Assembly (NCBI RefSeq): GCF_003316875.1
Contig: NZ_QMIL01000002.1
Coordinates: forward strand, 1-64,000
Length of the DNA: 64,000 nucleotides
Direction: 5' to 3'
DNA from: Aliidiomarina celeris
GTDB taxonomy: Bacteria > Pseudomonadota > Gammaproteobacteria > Enterobacterales > Alteromonadaceae
In this document: piece by piece, positions 17,994-27,075 of the stretch
Layout: each line of letters begins with the position of its first letter
Numbering within the stretch: position 1 is the first letter of the stretch
Notes under the pieces: model-generated
Told to the model about the DNA's origin: nothing
Database searches by the model: none
What the model saw: only the letters and a program-made list of their open reading frames with translations
Translations under genes and position numbers: made by a program

Positions 17994-18908
17994 ATGAGCA
18001 AGTTACCGAGCCTGAAAAACCTAACCTATTTAATTGCACTGCATCAGCATCAAAATTTTAACCGAGCTGCGCAGGCCAGTTTTGTTAGCCAATCCACTTT
18101 GAGTAGTGGTATTCAAAACCTCGAAGAGCAGCTAGGTTGTCAGCTGATCGAGCGCGACCATAAGTCATTTCTTTTTACCGCAATGGGTGAAGAAATAGTG
18201 GAACGTTCGCGAGAAATATTGGCGCAAACGGAAGAGCTGGTTAATTACGCACAAAGCCAGGGCAATATTATGGAAGGCCCGTTACGTATTGGCTGTATTC
18301 CTACCATTGGCCCTTTTTTACTCGGCCCATTAAGCTGTAAGCTGCGTAGTTTATACCCTAAATTAGAACTCAATATTCGCGAAGACACCACCCAACAGCT
18401 TTTAGGTTTACTACGCGACGGTGAACTCGACATGCTCATTTTAGCCCTACCTGTTGACCTCCAAGGCAATCACCAGTGGGTGGTAGGGAAAGATCCGTTT
18501 AAATTTGTGGTGCACCCAAGTTTAATTGACCCAGAGCACCCCTTTCCGCGTTACGACATGTTGCCCGACCGAAGTATTTTCTTGCTCGAGCGTGAGCACT
18601 GCATGTCGAACCACGCCGTAACGGCTTGCCGCCTTGGCAATACCAAAAAAATCAATCCGTTCACGGCGTCGAGCATTCACAGTTTGGTGCAAATGGCTGA
18701 AGCACTGGAAGGTGCAACGTTCATGCCGCAAATGGCAATTGAGCAAGGCATTCTAGACAACCGTAACTTACTGAGTATGGACCCAACAGACGGCGAGGCC
18801 TACCGTGAAATTGGCGTTGTGTTTCGCCCCACCACCAGCCGTCGGCAAACCTTCAGAAAAGTAGCCGAAGTGGTGGCGGACTTACTGCCCGTGCGAACCT
18901 TAGCCTAA
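17994..18908 (+). CDS. oxyR: Hydrogen-peroxide-sensing LysR regulator OxyR
   Basis: 304 residues with an N-terminal winged helix-turn-helix ('NRAAQASFVSQSTLSSGIQNLE') and a LysR effector domain. The redox pair Cys203 and Cys212, nine residues apart in 'EHCMSNHAVTAC', matches Cys199/Cys208 of E. coli OxyR. This identifies a peroxide sensor rather than a generic LysR protein. The ATG at 17994 follows AAGGAA. It is divergent from ahpC, its expected target. Confidence 0.92.
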   Translation: MSKLPSLKNLTYLIALHQHQNFNRAAQASFVSQSTLSSGIQNLEEQLGCQLIERDHKSFLFTAMGEEIVERSREILAQTEELVNYAQSQGNIMEGPLRIGCIPTIGPFLLGPLSCKLRSLYPKLELNIREDTTQQLLGLLRDGELDMLILALPVDLQGNHQWVVGKDPFKFVVHPSLIDPEHPFPRYDMLPDRSIFLLEREHCMSNHAVTACRLGNTKKINPFTASSIHSLVQMAEALEGATFMPQMAIEQGILDNRNLLSMDPTDGEAYREIGVVFRPTTSRRQTFRKVAEVVADLLPVRTLA

Positions 18909-19040
18909 CCATTGGTCGCACTCAAAGTGAGATTTACCGCACCTTTACAATCGAAATGCAGGAAAAAGCCGTAGTTTTTGTAGCACAAAGAGCAAGGTTC
19001 TGTGCAGTCAAACGGAAATGCCAAAACGAAGAGAGGAATT

Positions 19041-20204
19041 ATGAAATTAGCGACCTTAAGAACACCGCTCGCAATCGCAGCGTTGTTGGCTGGCAGTTCA
19101 GCCTTTGTTACCGCGCAAGCAAACACTGACATTTCCACGCGCTGGGCCAACATTACCGTTGAAACCGTAGCCGATGGCTTGGTTCGCCCATGGGGCATTG
19201 AGTTTTTACCCGACGGCCGTATGCTTGTAACTGAACTACCCGGTCGTATTCGTATTGTGGGTGCAGATGGCAGCGTAGGCGAACCACTTACGGGCTTACC
19301 CGACATTACCGTACGCAACCAAGGCGGCTTGCTCGATGTGCTACTCGCACCCGATTTTGAACAAAACCAACGCATTTATCTAAGCTACTCGGAACCGCAG
19401 TCGGCGGGCAGCACTATTACCAGCACCGCCGTAGCCTATGCCACGTTAAGTGACACAGCACTTACCGATTTTACCCGGGTATTTAGTGGCGAGCCAAAAG
19501 TAGAGGGCGGCCGGCATTACGGCGGGCGCATGACCTTTAGTGCCGACAACCGCTATCTGTTTGTGGGGCTAGGTGACAGAGGACATCAAATGATGCAGTC
19601 GCAAGAGCTCGATAGCCACACCGGCACGCTGATTCGCATACTGCCAAATGGCTCTATTCCTAGCGACAACCCATTTGTGAATAATCCGAACGCGCAACCG
19701 GAAATATGGTCTTATGGCCACCGCAACATTCAAGGTCTCGATATTGAGCCAAGCACAGGGAAAGTTTGGGCCGTAGAGCATGGCCCCCAAGGCGGTGACG
19801 AACTTAATCAGCCTCAGCCGGAGAAGAATTATGGTTGGCCCGTAATTACCTACGGTGAAGAATACGGCGGCGGAGAACTACGCACGTCGCAAGGTATTAA
19901 GCAAGAAGGTCTCGAGCAGCCGATTTGGCACTGGACGCCGTCTATTGCGGTGTCTGGCATGACTTTTTATACCGGGGAGCATATTCCCCAGTGGCAAGGC
20001 AATATTCTCGCCGGCGCATTGCGCGGGCAAGAAATAGCTCGGCTTGAAGTTCATGAGGGCAGAGTGATTCACTACGAAGCCATTCCAATGGAATATCGTG
20101 TTCGGGAAGTCACACAAGGCCCGGACGGTCATATTTATGTACTTACAGACGAGCGTGAGAACGCGAAAATTTTACGCCTCCGTGCAACGACCAAAAGCCA
20201 ATGA
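19041..20204 (+). CDS. PQQ-dependent periplasmic sugar dehydrogenase (Asd/YliI type)
   Basis: 387 residues with a signal peptide cleaved near 'TAQANT' (about residue 27). The soluble six-bladed propeller carries family motifs 'LVRPWGIEFLPDGRMLVTE', 'GGLLDVLLAPDF', 'GHRNIQGLDIEPSTGKVWAVEHGPQGGDE' and 'ITYGEEYGG'. It oxidises aldoses at C1 using pyrroloquinoline quinone and Ca2+ in the periplasm. A GAGAGGA ribosome site supports ATG 19041. Its stop overlaps the ATG of the next gene (ATGA), a TonB receptor of the PQQ-importer type. Confidence 0.9.
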   Translation: MKLATLRTPLAIAALLAGSSAFVTAQANTDISTRWANITVETVADGLVRPWGIEFLPDGRMLVTELPGRIRIVGADGSVGEPLTGLPDITVRNQGGLLDVLLAPDFEQNQRIYLSYSEPQSAGSTITSTAVAYATLSDTALTDFTRVFSGEPKVEGGRHYGGRMTFSADNRYLFVGLGDRGHQMMQSQELDSHTGTLIRILPNGSIPSDNPFVNNPNAQPEIWSYGHRNIQGLDIEPSTGKVWAVEHGPQGGDELNQPQPEKNYGWPVITYGEEYGGGELRTSQGIKQEGLEQPIWHWTPSIAVSGMTFYTGEHIPQWQGNILAGALRGQEIARLEVHEGRVIHYEAIPMEYRVREVTQGPDGHIYVLTDERENAKILRLRATTKSQ

Positions 20205-22321
20205 AGTCGACTAAACATATAGCGAGGCTCGCCCCCAGTGCGAGCCTTTTTATTGCCGTGCAAATAGCCTTGTACGGAGCCATTACGCCAAGTGCTTATG
20301 CGCAAATAGAAGAGCAGGGCAACAACAGCTCGATGGAGCGGATTGTCATTACCGCCACTCGAACTGCACGACCTTGGCTGCAAACACCCGCCAGTGTTGA
20401 AAGTATTGAGGTGTACGACCAACTGCCCGGCCAACGCACCGATGCCGCCGAGCTACTCGCTGGCATTTCCGGCGTGCAGGTCGATACCCGATACAACTTT
20501 GCCCAAGACACCCGTATTACTCTACGTGGCTTTGGTGCTCGCGCTGCTTTTGGTGTGCGCGGAGTACGCATGCGCCTCGACGGTATTCCGCTGTCGATGC
20601 CCGATGGGCAAGGGCAAACCTCCAGTATTTTGCTCAATGAGCCTTATCGCGTAGAAGTGTTACGCGGCCCTTTTGCGGCTATTTATGGCAATGCCTCAGG
20701 CGGTGTTATTGACTTTCAAAGCGAGCGCCCCTTGGTTTCTAATTTCGAAGCCGGCGTGAGTACCGGCAGCGCCAACCGCGCTAGCGAGCACTTACGTGGC
20801 GTGTATGTGAACGATACGCACACCGTGTCTCTCGACTACGTCGACTTTTCCACCAACGGCGATCGCCCGCATAGCAGTGCCGAACGCACGCAGCATGCGC
20901 TGCGCTGGTACTGGAATATAAACCCAAACTGGCAGAGCATACTTCGGATCGACAACAACCGCGCTCCCAATGTACAAGACCCGTCGGCCTTGAGCCCAGC
21001 CGCATGGCGGGAAAACCCTAATCAGGTTGTTCCGCAGGTGGAAACCTTTAACACCCGAAAAACAACAAAACATGATCAAGTGTCACTTACCTTGCGCGGT
21101 CAACTGAACGCAAAAAGCCGCACTTTAATGTCGGCTTGGCAGGGCACAAGAAGCATTGAGCAATATCTTGCTTTTCCCGGATCTGATATTACTGCGTCTG
21201 GCGGTGTCGTTGACTTAGAGCGCTCATTTTCCGGTTTTTCTGCGCTGTATAGCTTAGAACCTTTCACGGCTATTCCTTGGCAACTCACGGCGGCTATTGA
21301 TGTTGAAAAACAGGAAGACAAGCGCCGTGGTTTTGTAAATGAGCGCGGCGTTGCAGGTGACTTGCGCCGCGACGAAACAGGCCACGTTGATAGCCTCGAC
21401 TTTTCGTTGATTAGTGACTGGCAAGCTAATGACAAATGGGCGGTCGTGGCCGGAGTGCGCGCGAGCAATATCGACTTTGACGTAGCTGACCGCTTTATTG
21501 TACCGCCAAACAGCGACAATGCAGGCAACCCCGACGACAGTGGCCAAGTCGAGTTTTCGGAGCAGTCGTGGAGCCTTGGTCTGAACTACACCATTCGTCC
21601 AACAGCGAGCCTATTCGCCAGCGTTGGCGAGGGTTTTGAAACGCCTACATTAACGGAAATGGCCTATCAGAATGAAGGCTCAGGGCTCAACACCAGCTTA
21701 CAAACCAGTGCCGTTCGCCAATTCGACATGGGCTTAAAAGGCCTTACCGAACGCGCTCGTTGGCTCACGTCGTTATTTTACATAGAAAGCTCCAACGACC
21801 TTATTGTTGATCAGAGTATCGACGGCCGCACCACCTACCGCAACGCTGCAAAAACAGAGCGTTATGGACTCGAAGCCAGTTTTAACTATGTATTTAGTGA
21901 CCAGTGGTCGTTACGCTCAAGTGCAACCCTAATGCGCGCGGTATTCGCAGGCAGCACAGCCGAACAAGGCAACATGCTCCCTGGTTTAGCGCGCGAGCAG
22001 ATATTTAATCAACTTGAATATCGCCCATATGGAACCGAATCGTGGCGGCTGAAGTTGCAGCAAAACTATCGCTCACGCATTGCTATTAACGACAACAACA
22101 GTGATTTTGCGCCAAGTGCCACTGTTTGGTCTTTTTCAAGCGAGTGGGATTATCGATCGGCCGACATGCCGCGGTGGCAAGTGCAACCTTGGTTTCGCAT
22201 CGACAATATCTCCGACAAACGTTACGTAGGATCGGTGGTGGTGAACCAAGGCAATGGTCGCGCATTTGAACCTGCACCTGGGCGCATTTGGTTACTTGGC
22301 GTTACGCTTCGTTATCGCTAA
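20201..22321 (+). CDS. pqqU: TonB-dependent receptor, PqqU (YncD)-like
   Basis: 706 residues: signal peptide to about residue 32, plug domain, then a 22-stranded barrel ending in aromatic 'LRYR'. It closely resembles E. coli YncD/PqqU: the plug blocks 'LRGFGARAAFGVRGVR', 'DGIPLSMPDGQGQTS' and 'LRGPFAAIYGNASGGV', and the C-terminal 'YVGSVVVNQGNGRAFEPAPGR' block all have counterparts there. PqqU is the outer-membrane importer of PQQ. The four-base ATGA overlap with the PQQ-dependent dehydrogenase strongly supports PQQ as ligand. No PQQ biosynthesis gene is present in the window. Confidence 0.88.
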   Translation: MKSTKHIARLAPSASLFIAVQIALYGAITPSAYAQIEEQGNNSSMERIVITATRTARPWLQTPASVESIEVYDQLPGQRTDAAELLAGISGVQVDTRYNFAQDTRITLRGFGARAAFGVRGVRMRLDGIPLSMPDGQGQTSSILLNEPYRVEVLRGPFAAIYGNASGGVIDFQSERPLVSNFEAGVSTGSANRASEHLRGVYVNDTHTVSLDYVDFSTNGDRPHSSAERTQHALRWYWNINPNWQSILRIDNNRAPNVQDPSALSPAAWRENPNQVVPQVETFNTRKTTKHDQVSLTLRGQLNAKSRTLMSAWQGTRSIEQYLAFPGSDITASGGVVDLERSFSGFSALYSLEPFTAIPWQLTAAIDVEKQEDKRRGFVNERGVAGDLRRDETGHVDSLDFSLISDWQANDKWAVVAGVRASNIDFDVADRFIVPPNSDNAGNPDDSGQVEFSEQSWSLGLNYTIRPTASLFASVGEGFETPTLTEMAYQNEGSGLNTSLQTSAVRQFDMGLKGLTERARWLTSLFYIESSNDLIVDQSIDGRTTYRNAAKTERYGLEASFNYVFSDQWSLRSSATLMRAVFAGSTAEQGNMLPGLAREQIFNQLEYRPYGTESWRLKLQQNYRSRIAINDNNSDFAPSATVWSFSSEWDYRSADMPRWQVQPWFRIDNISDKRYVGSVVVNQGNGRAFEPAPGRIWLLGVTLRYR

Positions 22322-22323
22322 CT

Positions 22324-22890
22324 TTACTCAGCTTCCTCATTAGCAAGCCAACGATATAAGGTGCGGCGGGTAACGCCTAAAATATCCGCTGCACGCCGTT
22401 TATTGCCGCCCACTTCGCGGAGCACATAACGAACATGCTCGCGCTGCACGTCACTGAGCGAGCGTAACGGTGCCGATACTGCTGGCGCTCCCTGAACCTC
22501 CTCGTGTTCATTTACACTGCGCATACGCTCGGGTAAATGGTCCACGTCAATCACGTTGCCCTCGCAAAAGGTTACCGCCCGCTCTACCGCATTTTGCAGT
22601 TCCCTTACATTGCCTGGAAATGGATAACGGTAAATTGTGTCCATTGCTGCTGGTGAAAAGCTTAAATTACGGCCCAGCAGGTCCTGATGCTGAGCGAGAA
22701 AATGTTGCGCGAGCAGCTCTCTGTCGTCGCCACGCTCTCGCAATAGTCCCAATCTCGCCTTTTGTGCGCCAGTAAAAGCGCCCGAAGCATGTCCGAAAAA
22801 TTCACTTTCCATCAGCTCCGACGGTATACCCGCACAATTCACTGCTAAAAATGGTGCTTGCGAACGGCTACTTTCGGCGTGAATGGCCCG
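22324..22890 (-). pseudogene. Remnant of a sigma-54-dependent transcriptional activator
   Basis: About 188 codons remain in frame. The N-terminal part, including the Walker A loop, is missing: a stop lies just upstream of 'RAIHAESSRSQAPFLAVNCAG'. The sigma-54 contact loop 'GAFTGA' is present. The text then jumps from 'KARLGLL' straight to 'RERGDDRELL', removing roughly 90 residues that would hold Walker B. The R-finger/'FPGNVRELQNAV' block and the C-terminal Fis-type HTH ('RRAADILGVTRRTLYRWL') are intact. It cannot be a working ATPase; expression as a small DNA-binding protein is conceivable but unproven. Confidence 0.85.
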
Positions 22891-22947
22891 TTAGTGCATC
22901 ATTCTTTCCGTAATTTCGCCTGAACTGGAAAAAGAGCAGGTCAAAGT

Positions 22948-23289
22948 TTATCCTTGCTGGCGCACTTGCGTTAACCGATTTAAATCATCATAAAAGAAGG
23001 TTTCATCGAACGTGGCTATGCCACTGCCGGATAACGCCGGTAACCGATGCAAGTTATCGCTGCGGCTACGTAAATTGCCTAACCCATCAAAGCTATAATC
23101 TAAGGCTTGCACGCCACCGCTGGTGGTTATGCTTTCAACCAACCTTGTGCGCGCATCATAACTGCGCCAATGCGTTAGGCCATTGCCGGCCAAGCTCTCG
23201 GTTGCATTGCCGTAGGCATCAAAGTGCTGGAAAGCGCCTGCCCAAAACTGACTGACCGTTTGTGTTTGGCTATTACCTTGGTAACTCAA
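22948..23289 (-). pseudogene. Fragment of an Rhs/YD-repeat protein
   Basis: 113 codons with several YD-type repeats ('FDAYGNATESLAGNGLTHWRSYDARTR', 'YSFDGLGNLRSR', 'FFYDDLNRLTQVRQ'). It has no proper start (TTG only), no N-terminal delivery region and no C-terminal core or toxin. Rhs proteins normally exceed 1000 residues, so this is an internal piece. The 57 bases between it and the sigma-54 remnant (22891-22947) show nothing recognisable. Confidence 0.82.
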
Positions 23290-23414
23290 TTCAATATACC
23301 ACCCAGCGACATAAACTCAGGCTGGCCGGGCTCCGGTACCTCTGCGGGCATACGAAAAGGAGCCGCAACCACAAACGGTTTTGGTGTAAGCGACTGTGGC
23401 TCTGGCGCGCGCAT
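23286..23414 (-). other. Small proline-rich open frame of uncertain status
   Basis: A 42-codon ATG frame (starting 'MRAPEPQSLTPKPF', ending 'SLGGILN') directly upstream of, and overlapping, the Rhs fragment in another frame. No ribosome site or family is recognised. It may be the tail of another decayed gene. The rest of 23415-23568 is AT-rich intergenic sequence, presumably the promoter of the M28 peptidase. Confidence 0.3.
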
Positions 23415-23568
23415 GAAAGCAACAGCCTATTCGTAGGAATCAGAAAGTGGTGTTTTCACCGCGCTCTTTGCTTTTCCCCTAGCCGACAATTCGTTATTAT
23501 CACCAAGAACCTTTTTTCAGCGCTGTGCATTGCGTTACTGCGCATTAAAATAATAACGAGGCAAATTC

Positions 23569-25230
23569 ATGCGACACCTACTTCTTGGTGCGTCAGCAAT
23601 GGCGCTCGCCGTAGCCTGTAGCCCGGCGCAAGAGTCAGCGGCCGAGCGGCTCGTAGACTCCGACGGCATTGTTGATTACCACTTTAGCGACACCTATCGA
23701 GCTCACCTTGAAACCCTTTCGTCTGATGAATTTGAAGGGCGGGCGCCTGCAACGCGGGGGGAGGAGCTCACCATCAGCTACATTACCGATATTTTTCGTA
23801 ATTTGGGTATTCAGTCATTCACCAATGAGAACTATACCCAGCCAGTGCCTTTGGTACGCATTGCGCCCACCCGAGTGACCGATATGACGCTCACGCACAA
23901 CGGCGAAACCAGCACCTTTGAATACCGTTCAGAAATGACCGGCTGGACCAACCGTGTGGTCGATAGCGTGAGTGTTGAAAACAGTGAAATGGTGTTTGTC
24001 GGCTACGGTATTGTGGCCCCGGAGTTCGGCTGGAACGACTACGAAGGGCTAGATGTAGAAGGTAAAACCGTGGTGATGTTTGTAAACGACCCAGGCTACG
24101 CTACACAAGACCCAGGGCTGTTTAACGGTAATGCCATGACCTATTATGGGCGCTGGACCTACAAGTTTGAGGAAGCTGCCCGCCAAGGCGCAACCGGCGC
24201 TATTGTAATTCATGAAACCGGCCCTGCGGGTTATGGTTGGGGTGTAGTTGCAGGCGGCTCGCCAGTGCGCTTTGTAATGAAAACCGAAAACCGCAATATG
24301 CACCGCACCGAGTTGGAAGGCTGGATTAACGCCGACAGTGCTAACAAACTTTTCGCCAATGTGGGCATGACCCTAGAGCAGGCGCATGAGCGCGCTTTAG
24401 CACCGGACTTCGCTCCCATTGCCTTGAATACGAGCTTGTCGATGCAAATTGAGAACGAGTTCCAAGACCTCAACACGCATAATATTGTTGGCTATATTGA
24501 AGGCTCCAAGTACCCAGAAGAACACGTGGTTTACATGGCGCACTGGGACCACCTTGGCGTTGACCCAATCAGCGGTGATATTTTCAACGGCGCGCAAGAC
24601 AACGCAACGGGAACCGCTGCGATTTTGTCGATTGCTGAGAAGTTTGCTGCCGGCGAACAACCCGAACGTACTGTAGTGTTTGCCTTCGTTGGCGCAGAAG
24701 AGCGCGGCTTGCTCGGCTCTGCTTGGTATGGCGAAAATCCATTATTGCCCCTCGAGAAAACCGTAGCGGGCATAAACATTGATATGTTGTATGCACATGG
24801 TCCAACCCGCGACTTCGTGGTGGTGGGCTGGAATAATTCCAACATTCAAGATTTTGCCAAGCCTTATGTTGAAGCGCAGAACCGTTATTTAGCGCCCGAA
24901 ACCAACCCCGAAGCCGGTATTTTTTACCGCTCAGATCACTTCAGCTTAGCCAAGCAAGGTGTACCGGTACTGTATGCAAAAGGCGGGGTTGATCACTTCT
25001 TGCTGGGAACCGAATACGGCCAGCGCGAAGCCTCCACTTTTATTGCTGAGCGCTACCATAAAGTAGGCGACAAGTTTAACCCGGAATGGGATTTACGCGG
25101 CATTCACCAAGATATGTTCATTTTCTATCAAGTAGGTGAAGAGCTCGCTAATAGCCGTGACTGGCCGCGCTGGGCAGAAGGCAATGAATTTGAAGCCTTA
25201 CGCCTAGAAAGTGAAGCTGCTCGCCGCTAA
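23569..25230 (+). CDS. M28-family zinc aminopeptidase, lipoprotein
   Basis: 553 residues with a lipoprotein signal ('GASAMALAVACSP', lipobox cysteine at residue 17). A protease-associated (PA) domain spans about residues 130-290. The M28 catalytic domain has the zinc ligands 'MAHWDHLG', 'QDNATGTAAILSIA', 'GAEERGLLGS', 'NIDMLY' and 'YRSDHFSLAKQGVPVLY'. Family members release N-terminal residues from peptides outside the inner membrane, typical of peptide-feeding marine bacteria. It ends at a bidirectional terminator shared with the convergent glycosyltransferase. Confidence 0.9.
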   Translation: MRHLLLGASAMALAVACSPAQESAAERLVDSDGIVDYHFSDTYRAHLETLSSDEFEGRAPATRGEELTISYITDIFRNLGIQSFTNENYTQPVPLVRIAPTRVTDMTLTHNGETSTFEYRSEMTGWTNRVVDSVSVENSEMVFVGYGIVAPEFGWNDYEGLDVEGKTVVMFVNDPGYATQDPGLFNGNAMTYYGRWTYKFEEAARQGATGAIVIHETGPAGYGWGVVAGGSPVRFVMKTENRNMHRTELEGWINADSANKLFANVGMTLEQAHERALAPDFAPIALNTSLSMQIENEFQDLNTHNIVGYIEGSKYPEEHVVYMAHWDHLGVDPISGDIFNGAQDNATGTAAILSIAEKFAAGEQPERTVVFAFVGAEERGLLGSAWYGENPLLPLEKTVAGINIDMLYAHGPTRDFVVVGWNNSNIQDFAKPYVEAQNRYLAPETNPEAGIFYRSDHFSLAKQGVPVLYAKGGVDHFLLGTEYGQREASTFIAERYHKVGDKFNPEWDLRGIHQDMFIFYQVGEELANSRDWPRWAEGNEFEALRLESEAARR

Positions 25231-25254
25231 GCAATTCGCTGTTCAGCACTATAA

Positions 25255-25281
25255 AAGAGCGGTGGTTATGCCACCGCTCTT
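25255..25281. terminator. Bidirectional terminator between M28 peptidase and glycosyltransferase
   Basis: Perfect 11-base-pair stem AAGAGCGGTGG/CCACCGCTCTT with loop TTATG. The flanking sequence gives TTCTTATTT on the plus side and TTTTATAG on the minus side. The stop codon of the minus-strand gene (25266-25268) lies inside the hairpin. Confidence 0.88.
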
Positions 25282-26309
25282 CTTATTTCAGACACCCGCC
25301 AAAGCCTGTGATTAAGCGACCGAACCGACTCCAACGCACCGTTCGCCAACCAATCGGTTATTATCGGTGCTACGTCGGGCCACTCAATTCGTACCGCTTT
25401 GCTGTCTTCCAACCAGTCTTCAATAGCGCCCGGCGACAATTCAACCATACGGCTTCCCAGTTGCCGCTCAACCAAGCAACGCGCGTTTGCCATTTGTTCA
25501 AACTGACCATGTAAGGGCTTCACCAACAACTTTTTACCACGCGCTAAGGCTTCACTGCTGGTTTCAAAACCCGCGTTTGAAATCACGCCTGAAGCCTGTG
25601 CGAAATGTATCGGGAAGGTCGTACGCGAGGGCTTAAAACACTCTACGTTGCCAATTACACCGGGAACGGCATCCGGGTGGTACACCTTGAATTGATATTC
25701 TGGGAAGTGTTTAAACAGTTGTGTCACCTGTTCGATAGGCTCAAACGGCAAATACACCAGAACCTCTTGCCCACTTCCTGGCTGCACATGCTGAGCACCA
25801 TGAATCAGGGGGGGGATCACGTGGTCGCCACTGTTTTGCCAGTGCATACCCAGAACCGTGTCACAGGGCGCAAATTGTTTCAACATGGCGCGGTTTAACG
25901 GGTTGATATGCACGTCGCTGAGAGACTTAAAGAAGGCATACTGACGACCCATGCCAATACAGCGCACGCCTTGCCGGCGCGCGGCCCAAGCCGTCACCGG
26001 TTCGAAATCTGTCACCACCAGATCGTAGGGCGACAAATCTAAACTGCGTACATCGTCCCAAAACTGTAACCACGGATTTTGGCTCAAAGTGTCAAATAAA
26101 CTCACTCGCCCGTCACGCACTTGAAAACTTAAGCCGGCTCGCCATGCATAATTACCAAACGACTCCATGTCGAATAGCTTTTCCTGCGCGCGCCCTGAAA
26201 CCAAATAATCAACCTCAACTCGCGAGTCTTTATTCAATACTTCAGCTAATGCATGGCAACGGCTTAAATGGCCATTTCCAGTACCTTGAATACCTACCAG
26301 TATTTTCAT
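25266..26309 (-). CDS. Glycosyltransferase of the MJ1255/VC2487 family
   Basis: 347 residues beginning 'MKILVGIQGTGNGHLSRCHALAEVL', the UDP-glycosyltransferase-like (GT-B) N-terminal motif of this family. The C-terminal donor-binding block is 'ASGVISNAGFETSSEALARGKKLLVKPL', typical of MurG/MGT-like enzymes. The substrate is unknown; related proteins are thought to act on lipid or cell-surface acceptors. It lies 32 bases downstream of the PAP2 gene and is probably cotranscribed, which suggests a lipid-linked role (inference). Confidence 0.82.
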   Translation of the reverse strand: MKILVGIQGTGNGHLSRCHALAEVLNKDSRVEVDYLVSGRAQEKLFDMESFGNYAWRAGLSFQVRDGRVSLFDTLSQNPWLQFWDDVRSLDLSPYDLVVTDFEPVTAWAARRQGVRCIGMGRQYAFFKSLSDVHINPLNRAMLKQFAPCDTVLGMHWQNSGDHVIPPLIHGAQHVQPGSGQEVLVYLPFEPIEQVTQLFKHFPEYQFKVYHPDAVPGVIGNVECFKPSRTTFPIHFAQASGVISNAGFETSSEALARGKKLLVKPLHGQFEQMANARCLVERQLGSRMVELSPGAIEDWLEDSKAVRIEWPDVAPIITDWLANGALESVRSLNHRLWRVSEIRRAVA

Positions 26310-26341
26310 AGCGAGGTCCTATGTTCTTTGTTTCATTAGGG

Positions 26342-26884
26342 TTATAACCAGCTTCCTGCGTGTGCGATGGTGAACCACGCAAGCCCCGAACCTAAGCATG
26401 CGCCGGCCAAAATGTCGCCCGGATAATGCACACCAAGCGCCACCCGAGAAAGGCCGATAGCGGCAGCCCAGGCATAAACAATCGGCGCCCAAGTTGGCAT
26501 CAGCACACTACACATACCGGCAAACATAAATGCAGCCGTGGTGTGCCCCGAGGGAAAACTAAAGGTGTCGTGCGCCACAATAATGGCCTTAAACCTGCTG
26601 TTCTTTTGATAAGGTCGTTGGCGCTTTAGGGTATTTTTGAGGAACCAATAAATGGGCAACTCAAGGGCAAAGCCGACCAATAAGAGCGTAAGGAGAGTGA
26701 GTGCGTCGGGATCATTCAGCATTACCGCAATAAGTACGGCGAGCGCGTAGCCATAACCGTCACCACTGCGCGAAACCCAGCGCGCAAGGGTTGTGCGTTT
26801 TCCTTCGCCAGGCTTTTTCAAGTGTCGAAATAGCCAGTAAAACAATGCTTCGTCTGCTTGGTGCAAGCTCACTAACCAACGCAT
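26342..26884 (-). CDS. PAP2-family membrane phosphatase
   Basis: 180 residues with about five membrane segments. The three PAP2 signature motifs are 'KRQRPYQKN' (K-x6-RP type), 'PSGHT' and 'SRVALGVHYPGD'. The active site would face the periplasm and act on phosphatidylglycerol phosphate, phosphatidate or undecaprenyl diphosphate. It could supplement UppP encoded 10 kb away. The start follows a weak ribosome site. Confidence 0.87.
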   Translation of the reverse strand: MRWLVSLHQADEALFYWLFRHLKKPGEGKRTTLARWVSRSGDGYGYALAVLIAVMLNDPDALTLLTLLLVGFALELPIYWFLKNTLKRQRPYQKNSRFKAIIVAHDTFSFPSGHTTAAFMFAGMCSVLMPTWAPIVYAWAAAIGLSRVALGVHYPGDILAGACLGSGLAWFTIAHAGSWL

Positions 26885-27075
26885 ACTGTCGCCCTCTACT
26901 TAAATTACGGGCAAGCTTATCCACTTTTCATGAAGGTTTTGTTACGGCGGAGTGATTATTTTATGAACAAGTGTTTTATGAACAATTGCTGCACTTTATC
27001 TGTTCAAATGTCTTGGCGCTTTTTCAACAGAAGTGGCATGATTCGAGTCCGCACAAATACAACGAGGAACAGCAC

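Noticed and set aside
18905-19375. 156-codon minus-strand frame before the PQQ dehydrogenase
   Set aside because: Mostly antisense to a clear signal-peptide gene; low-complexity Ser/Pro composition typical of a shadow.
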